DNA from: Bin87 sp964347975
GTDB taxonomy: Bacteria > Chloroflexota > Dehalococcoidia > Lucifugimonadales > UBA3495
Length of the DNA stretch: 64,000 nt
Direction: 5' to 3'
NCBI GenBank assembly: GCA_964347975.1
Contig: CAYGAY010000004.1
Location: forward strand, 1 to 64,000
The notes under the pieces are model-generated. The model saw only the letters and a program-made list of their open reading frames with translations, ran no database searches and was not told the origin of the DNA. A program made the translations under genes and the position numbers. Of this stretch, positions 60,012 to 64,000 are shown one piece after another (position 1 is the stretch's first letter; the number at the start of each line of letters is the position of its first letter).

Positions 60012-61034
60012 TCAGGAGTGGGGCTGACCGATAACCCATTCCGCCGCCCATTGCAACGCGTCGGGACGCTGCAATTTGCACTCGTCCGTCGCGAGGGCCG
60101 CGTCGGCTTCGTGGAGGAGCTGCTCCGCCTTGTCCTCGGCGTACTGACGGGAGCCGGCGTCATCCAGGATGGCGACAATGCGGGGTGGGTCGTCGGGTTC
60201 GAGGACGCGTTTCAGGTAGATGCCACCCAATTCGCGCTTTGCCGGCGTCGGGGCATGCTGCAACGCATGGATAAGGGGCAGACTTTTCTTTTTGTTCAGG
60301 ACGTTGGCCGGGGTGAACCCGTCACCGCCGGCGCCCCACAGGTCGTCGATATCTTGGTGGATTTGCCGGGCCGTTCCCAACTTCTCCCCCCACTGGCGCA
60401 GGGCTTCGGCGGTGGCCTCATCGCCGCCGACCGCCAACGCTCCCAACCTGGCGGAACAGCCAACCAGGGCTCCGGATTTGCGTCCCACCATGTCAAGGTA
60501 ATCCGGCTCCGACACCATCAACTGGTCCTGGTAAGTCAGGTCCATGTATTGCCCTTCGCACAGCGTGAGACACGCTTGATCAAGGCTGCGCAGGGCGGTC
60601 AACACGGTGGCAGCCGGCGTTCCGGCCTCGGACAATCGCATCAATACGGCACGGGCCAGGGCGTGCAGACCGTCGCCGGCGTTGATGGCCTGGGACGGCC
60701 CCCAAACCCACCAGATGCTGGGCCGGTCGGAAGATTGGTCAATCCGGCCGGCTTGAACGTCGTTGTGGACGAGCACGAAGTTGTACGCTAACTCAACGGC
60801 GGCGGCGGCGGATACGGCCGGACCATGATCGCCGGAAACGGCGTCGCCAGCGGCTAAAGCAAGGACGCCACAGTGGTGCAGCGGCGTTAGCGCCGATGCC
60901 GGGTTGCCGCGCTCGTCCACCCAGCCCAGATGATAACGAAGCAGGTCGTAGAGCATCCCCTGCCGGCCGTCAAATGCGTCGCGCAGTTCTGCGTCCACGA
61001 CGGCGCGATAGCGGTCGTATGTGTCGTTTGCCAC
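60012..61034 (-). CDS. polyprenyl synthetase family protein with altered first Asp motif
   Basis: A 340-residue class I prenyl synthase-like protein. The second Asp-rich motif is present (IHQDIDDLWGAGGD). The first, normally D-D-x2-D, reads HNDVQAG, with Asn and Ala at two positions. AILAGD-like AINAGDGLHALA and the KSLPLIHALQ segment with its KK pair are kept. It may still make or transfer isoprenoids, or be regulatory. It is co-oriented with pgk (18-bp gap) and tsaC-like genes. Confidence 0.82.
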   Translation of the reverse strand: MANDTYDRYRAVVDAELRDAFDGRQGMLYDLLRYHLGWVDERGNPASALTPLHHCGVLALAAGDAVSGDHGPAVSAAAAVELAYNFVLVHNDVQAGRIDQSSDRPSIWWVWGPSQAINAGDGLHALARAVLMRLSEAGTPAATVLTALRSLDQACLTLCEGQYMDLTYQDQLMVSEPDYLDMVGRKSGALVGCSARLGALAVGGDEATAEALRQWGEKLGTARQIHQDIDDLWGAGGDGFTPANVLNKKKSLPLIHALQHAPTPAKRELGGIYLKRVLEPDDPPRIVAILDDAGSRQYAEDKAEQLLHEADAALATDECKLQRPDALQWAAEWVIGQPHS

Positions 61035-61046
61035 GATGGGTCCTCA

Positions 61047-61676
61047 CTAACCGCGCGCTTCCATCATGCCAAGGAGGTCCAGTATTTCGCGATAGGGCAA
61101 CGCTCCTTCCCGGAGCAGGGCGGTACCCTCTGGGGATACGGATATGATAGTGCTGGCGGTTCCCTCCGGGGCCGGGCCGGATGCAATGATACCATCAACT
61201 CGCGGACCGATGATGGTCCGCAATTCGTCCGCGTCGGTGATGTCCGGTTCGCCGCTGCGGTTGGCGCTGGTTCCGGTGATGGGACGACCCAGGGCTTCCG
61301 CCAATGCGAGAGGCGCCGGATGGTCGGGCATCCGCACCGCGATGGTGTCACGGCCGGCGGTGAGGCGCTGCGGGAGACCCGGCGCAGCCGGGAGCACCAT
61401 GGTCAGGCTGCCGGGCCAGTATGCCCCGGCGAGCTTTTGGACTACGGACAAGGCGCCGGCGGGAATATCGGCTACCTGCGTCGCCTGCTCCCACCCGGAC
61501 ACCAGCACCGGCAGAGGCATATCGGCCGGCCGGCCCTTGGCGACATACACTCGCTCTACGGCGCGCGGGTTAAAGGCGTCGGCCGCCAGGCCATAGAGGG
61601 TGTCGGTGGGGATGGCGACCACGCCGCCGGAGGCAATGATTCCGACGGCCCTGGCGATTTCGGTTTGGTAGTCCAT
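61047..61676 (-). CDS. L-threonylcarbamoyladenylate synthase (TsaC/Sua5/YrdC)
   Basis: 209 residues from ATG 61676; the open frame continues to 61745 but the extension is not family-like. The YrdC fold signatures are GGVVAIPTDTLYGLAADAF, VYVAKGRPADMPLPVLVSG (K-x-R site) and LTMVLPAAPGLP, with VRMPDHPAP and GTSANRSGEPDITDADEL. It makes threonylcarbamoyl-AMP for the t6A37 tRNA modification. It lacks the Sua5 C-terminal domain, so it is TsaC-sized. Confidence 0.93.
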   Translation of the reverse strand: MDYQTEIARAVGIIASGGVVAIPTDTLYGLAADAFNPRAVERVYVAKGRPADMPLPVLVSGWEQATQVADIPAGALSVVQKLAGAYWPGSLTMVLPAAPGLPQRLTAGRDTIAVRMPDHPAPLALAEALGRPITGTSANRSGEPDITDADELRTIIGPRVDGIIASGPAPEGTASTIISVSPEGTALLREGALPYREILDLLGMMEARG

Positions 61677-61803
61677 GCCGGAAATGATTGTACCACCGGG
61701 CGGCGGTTTTCCGTATCCTGGACACTGCTTGCGGAAAAACGACAACCTCGGCTAGCATGGACACACGACACGGAGCGAGTACGGCATTCGCCGGGAAGAG
61801 ACT

Positions 61804-62604
61804 ATGACAACTCCCAATATGAGAATGAGACAGGAGCTCCTGCGACTACTGGACACCGACGAGGAGTTCAGGAACGAAGTTCGCCGGCACTTGCTCACCG
61901 AGGAATTGCTCAATCTTCCCCAGGAGTTCGCTGAATTCGCGCAATGGACGCGGCAGAACTTTGAACTGACCAACGTGGCGATCACGTCCATGCAGGAAAC
62001 CATCGCCGCCATGCAGGAAACTATCGCCGCCATGCAGGAAACTATCGCCGCCATGCAGGAAGCGATCCGAGAGCTGCAAGAGGCTGTCAAAGAGCTACAG
62101 AAGGCGATGCTTGCGGTTCAGGATGCAACCCATGCCATGCAGGTGGAAATCAGCATCTTGCAGGGTCGCGTCGGCAACCTGGTCGGCAAGGAATACGAAC
62201 GCCGGCTGGGGCTGCGTATCATCCCCAAGCTCAGCGGGATGCTGCAAACCCGCGGCAAAAGAGTGCTCAAAAACCCGGAGGGCTTCAACCTCGAGTTTGA
62301 AGACCTGATTACCGACGCTCTGGATCGCAACCTCATCACTGAGAATGACTACATTGAAATTCTGCTTGCCGACTTCATCATTGGAGCTCGGGACTTCATC
62401 ACGTATCGGGAAACTCTGGTAGCGGAAGCCTCGGTCACCGTGAACAGCGACGACGTACAACGATCTCGCCGTCGGGCCGACGTAGTGGCCAAAGCCGTGC
62501 AGGCGCCGGCGCTGGCCGCGGTGGTTGGACAGAGCATCAACGCCGCCGCCCAGGCCATGGCCGACAGTCAGTCGGTACTGTACCTGGAGATACCGGAACA
62601 ATAA
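61804..62604 (+). CDS. coiled-coil protein with DUF3782-like nuclease fold
   Basis: A 266-residue protein. An N-terminal helical segment (RQELLRLLDTDEEFRNEVRR) is followed by a coiled coil of M-Q-E-T-I-A-A heptads (about 63-115). The C-terminal part has GNLVGKEYERRLGLRIIPKL and FIIGARDFITYRETLVAEAS, typical of bacterial coiled-coil proteins with a predicted PD-(D/E)XK-like domain (DUF3782 type). The E-x-S near VAEASVTV may be the catalytic pair. Function unknown. Confidence 0.72.
   Translation: MTTPNMRMRQELLRLLDTDEEFRNEVRRHLLTEELLNLPQEFAEFAQWTRQNFELTNVAITSMQETIAAMQETIAAMQETIAAMQEAIRELQEAVKELQKAMLAVQDATHAMQVEISILQGRVGNLVGKEYERRLGLRIIPKLSGMLQTRGKRVLKNPEGFNLEFEDLITDALDRNLITENDYIEILLADFIIGARDFITYRETLVAEASVTVNSDDVQRSRRRADVVAKAVQAPALAAVVGQSINAAAQAMADSQSVLYLEIPEQ
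61990..62052 (+). repeat. 21-bp tandem repeat encoding coiled-coil heptads
   Basis: Three copies of a 21-bp unit (ATGCAGGAAACYATCGCCGCC) at 61990-62010, 62011-62031 and 62032-62052, then a partial fourth. Each encodes the heptad M-Q-E-T-I-A-A, so copy number sets coiled-coil length. Confidence 0.95.
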
Positions 62605-62768
62605 CGCCCGAAGCAGATGATAATGTGCTCCAGTTCAGTCCCCGCCCGGATGCTGGTGGCGTAAACACGGGACACCAGTGCCCCTATGTCGGCGTCGTTA
62701 AACAGTCGTGCATGCCCACCGTCCCTACGGCCTGGTTTGCTGTCTTCTATCCTGACCATAGTCTTCAC
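62568..62768 (-). pseudogene. probable truncated restriction endonuclease N-terminus
   Basis: 66 codons starting ATG 62768, overlapping the DNA methylase stop by 4 bp. The first 50 residues (RIEDSKPGRRDGGHARLFND, ADIGALVSRVYATSIRAGTE, LEHII) look like the beginning of a type II endonuclease partner. The rest is cut off: the frame runs antisense into the end of the 61804-62604 gene. The 4-bp coupling supports a former restriction-modification pair. Confidence 0.5.
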
Positions 62769-63472
62769 CGGTACACGTCAGCGATGTCGCAACCGAGGAA
62801 GTGACGCCCAACCTGCTGCGCCGCCGTCAGTACGGAGTAGCTGCCGGCCGCCGGGTCAAGCACCATGTCCCCCGGGTCGGTGACCGCTTCAATCACCGCT
62901 GATTGCAGTTCTACCGGCTTGGGATGAACGGCTCCGAGACGGGGGACTGATTCAGTCCAAACGTCGGGGATGTTGTGCCGCTGCCACACCCCTTTGGCCC
63001 GCTTGGGGGGCTTTTGCAAAATCAGCAAATACTCGCCAGTTCGGCGAGTTCGGTATCCCATCCCCATGCGGCCTTTGTTCCAGGTTATCAGGTCAACGAT
63101 TTCCAGCCCCCACTCGTTCACCCACGAACCGACCCCGGTACACAAATGATACTTGTCCACCCAGAGAAACAGATGCCCGGACGGTATCAACGCGGCCTCA
63201 ATCCCGGCGATGAATTCAGCGATGGTTTCCTCGCTCATCTGGGGTAACGCTGACCGGGCGCGGCCCCGACTGACCCCTTCGTTGCCATATTGCATCTTGT
63301 CCAGGATGCCCCGGTACTGCGGGTCGAAGATGCACAGAGGCACTGATGCCGGCTCCAGCGCGGCCAGCAAGTCAAGTCCGTCGTATCGGTTGCGCTGATT
63401 CAGCGGCAAGGGCCACTCGCGCGCGATATGCTGGTCCGGGCGCGGTTCTCTGGTCGTCGCAAAAACCGTCAT
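62765..63472 (-). CDS. DNA methyltransferase, beta class
   Basis: A 235-residue DNA methylase. Motif IV comes first (CIFDPQYRGILDKM, D-P-Q-Y instead of D-P-P-Y, about residue 49). Motif I is near the C-terminus (DMVLDPAAGSYSVLTAAQQV, about 205) with FLGCDI after it, the order of beta-class N6A/N4C enzymes. The Q in motif IV is unusual but seen in some families. It is now an orphan: its downstream partner is truncated. Confidence 0.88.
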   Translation of the reverse strand: MTVFATTREPRPDQHIAREWPLPLNQRNRYDGLDLLAALEPASVPLCIFDPQYRGILDKMQYGNEGVSRGRARSALPQMSEETIAEFIAGIEAALIPSGHLFLWVDKYHLCTGVGSWVNEWGLEIVDLITWNKGRMGMGYRTRRTGEYLLILQKPPKRAKGVWQRHNIPDVWTESVPRLGAVHPKPVELQSAVIEAVTDPGDMVLDPAAGSYSVLTAAQQVGRHFLGCDIADVYR

Positions 63473-63604
63473 CGTGGCATCTGGGGGCCGGTCGGCGCGC
63501 GTATTCTATCAAGGATGGTGATACCGGGTAACGGCGCGCGGTGAACGTCTTCCCGCATTATGCTAATATTATCGCCGCAACCGCATTGCCCCGACGGGGA
63601 TTTT

Positions 63605-64000
63605 ATGAGCAGCGCAGCGCAGCCCGACGCCATAGTAGTCATCGACTTTGGCTCCCAATACACCCACCTGATTGCCCGCCGCGTCAGAGAATTGCAGGTG
63701 TATTCGGAGATCATCCCGGCCACTGCCGGCGCCGGGGCAATCGCCCACCTGAACGCGCGGGGCATCATCCTGTCCGGCGGCCCGGCCAGCGTGTACGATG
63801 CCGGCGCGCCGGTTATACCCGATTGGGCGCTGGAATGTGGCCTGCCGACGCTGGGCATCTGCTACGGGATGCAGGCGATGGTGCATCAGCTGGGCGGTGT
63901 TGTAACGCCGGGAGATGTGCGGGAGTACGGACACGCCGACTTGACGGTCAGCAATGCCTCGAGCGCTTTACTGGCCGGCATCGCAGGTACGATTCCGGTT
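63605..64000 (+). CDS. guaA: GMP synthase (glutamine-hydrolysing), 5' part
   Basis: The first 132 codons of GuaA, running off the window. The class I glutamine amidotransferase domain is clear: IVVIDFGSQYTHLIARRVRE, GIILSGGPASVYD and the nucleophile Cys in LGICYGMQAMVHQLGG. GuaA converts XMP to GMP. ATG 63605 is preceded by GGGG, with the AT-rich stretch TTATGCTAATATTATC about 40 nt upstream as a possible -10 region. Confidence 0.95.
   Translation, partial: MSSAAQPDAIVVIDFGSQYTHLIARRVRELQVYSEIIPATAGAGAIAHLNARGIILSGGPASVYDAGAPVIPDWALECGLPTLGICYGMQAMVHQLGGVVTPGDVREYGHADLTVSNASSALLAGIAGTIPV

Noticed and set aside
61990..62052. Repeated units considered as a CRISPR or regulatory array.
   Set aside because: The units are directly adjacent, have no spacers and encode in-frame heptads of a coiled coil. 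No CRISPR array was seen anywhere in the window.

Overview
The window is a high-GC bacterial chromosome segment (GC-rich third codon positions throughout) with single-copy housekeeping genes interleaved with accessory islands. The gene set suggests a member of the Chloroflexota, possibly a Dehalococcoidia/SAR202-like marine lineage: an HspR-type regulator with grpE and dnaK, archaeal-type phosphoglycerate mutase, LL-diaminopimelate aminotransferase, NhaA, and many acyl-CoA, MaoC, thiolase and Rieske genes. That placement is inference from gene content; no rRNA is present.

Layout. 1-1.3 kb: the end of a leucine-rich-repeat protein and three tRNAs (Leu-GAG, Cys-GCA, Leu-TAA). 1.3-5.7 kb: an hspR-grpE-dnaK heat-shock operon facing two tiny genes, both served by one symmetrical promoter/operator. 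5.8-7.9 kb: a molybdopterin oxidoreductase and selD, where selD has an in-frame UGA read as selenocysteine. 8.1-10.1 kb: a type II restriction-modification pair. 10.2-18.9 kb: acyl-CoA dehydrogenase, CocE hydrolase, Rieske dioxygenase alpha/beta, a toxin-antitoxin pair, a radical SAM gene and an IS1-like ruin. 18.9-23.6 kb: secreted proteins, one with a 762-bp tandem duplication, then a junction of two gene stumps (LLM oxidoreductase and rtcB). 23.7-29.3 kb: MmgE/PrpD, hydroxyacid dehydrogenase, MBL-fold protein, NhaA and a small monooxygenase-like protein. 29.3-32.1 kb: a DRTGG protein, a pentapeptide-repeat protein and a SelW-like selenoprotein (second in-frame UGA). 32.2-36.3 kb: two MaoC proteins diverging from a two-subunit TPP decarboxylase, a DUF35 protein and a thiolase-like protein. 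36.4-38.9 kb: a carboxynorspermidine-decarboxylase-like gene overlapping a DUF3326 gene. 39-42.5 kb: a PspA/PspAA membrane-stress operon with DUF4178 and DUF350 genes. 43-49.8 kb: hflX, dapL, dapF, miaA and toxin relics. 49.8-56.2 kb: two large diverged methyltransferase/nuclease genes, each preceded by a copy of the tpiA 3' end. 56.2-61.7 kb: tpiA, apgM, pgk, a prenyl synthase and a tsaC-like gene, i.e. lower glycolysis plus isoprenoid and tRNA modification. 61.8-64 kb: a coiled-coil protein, an orphan DNA methylase with a truncated partner, and the start of guaA.

The most notable points are: two selenoproteins, including SelD itself, whose start is missed if UGA is read as stop; a palindromic bidirectional promoter at hspR; the repeated tpiA 3' end linked to restriction-modification genes that also split a toxin-antitoxin locus; and a PspAA-PspA hybrid protein made by partial gene duplication.
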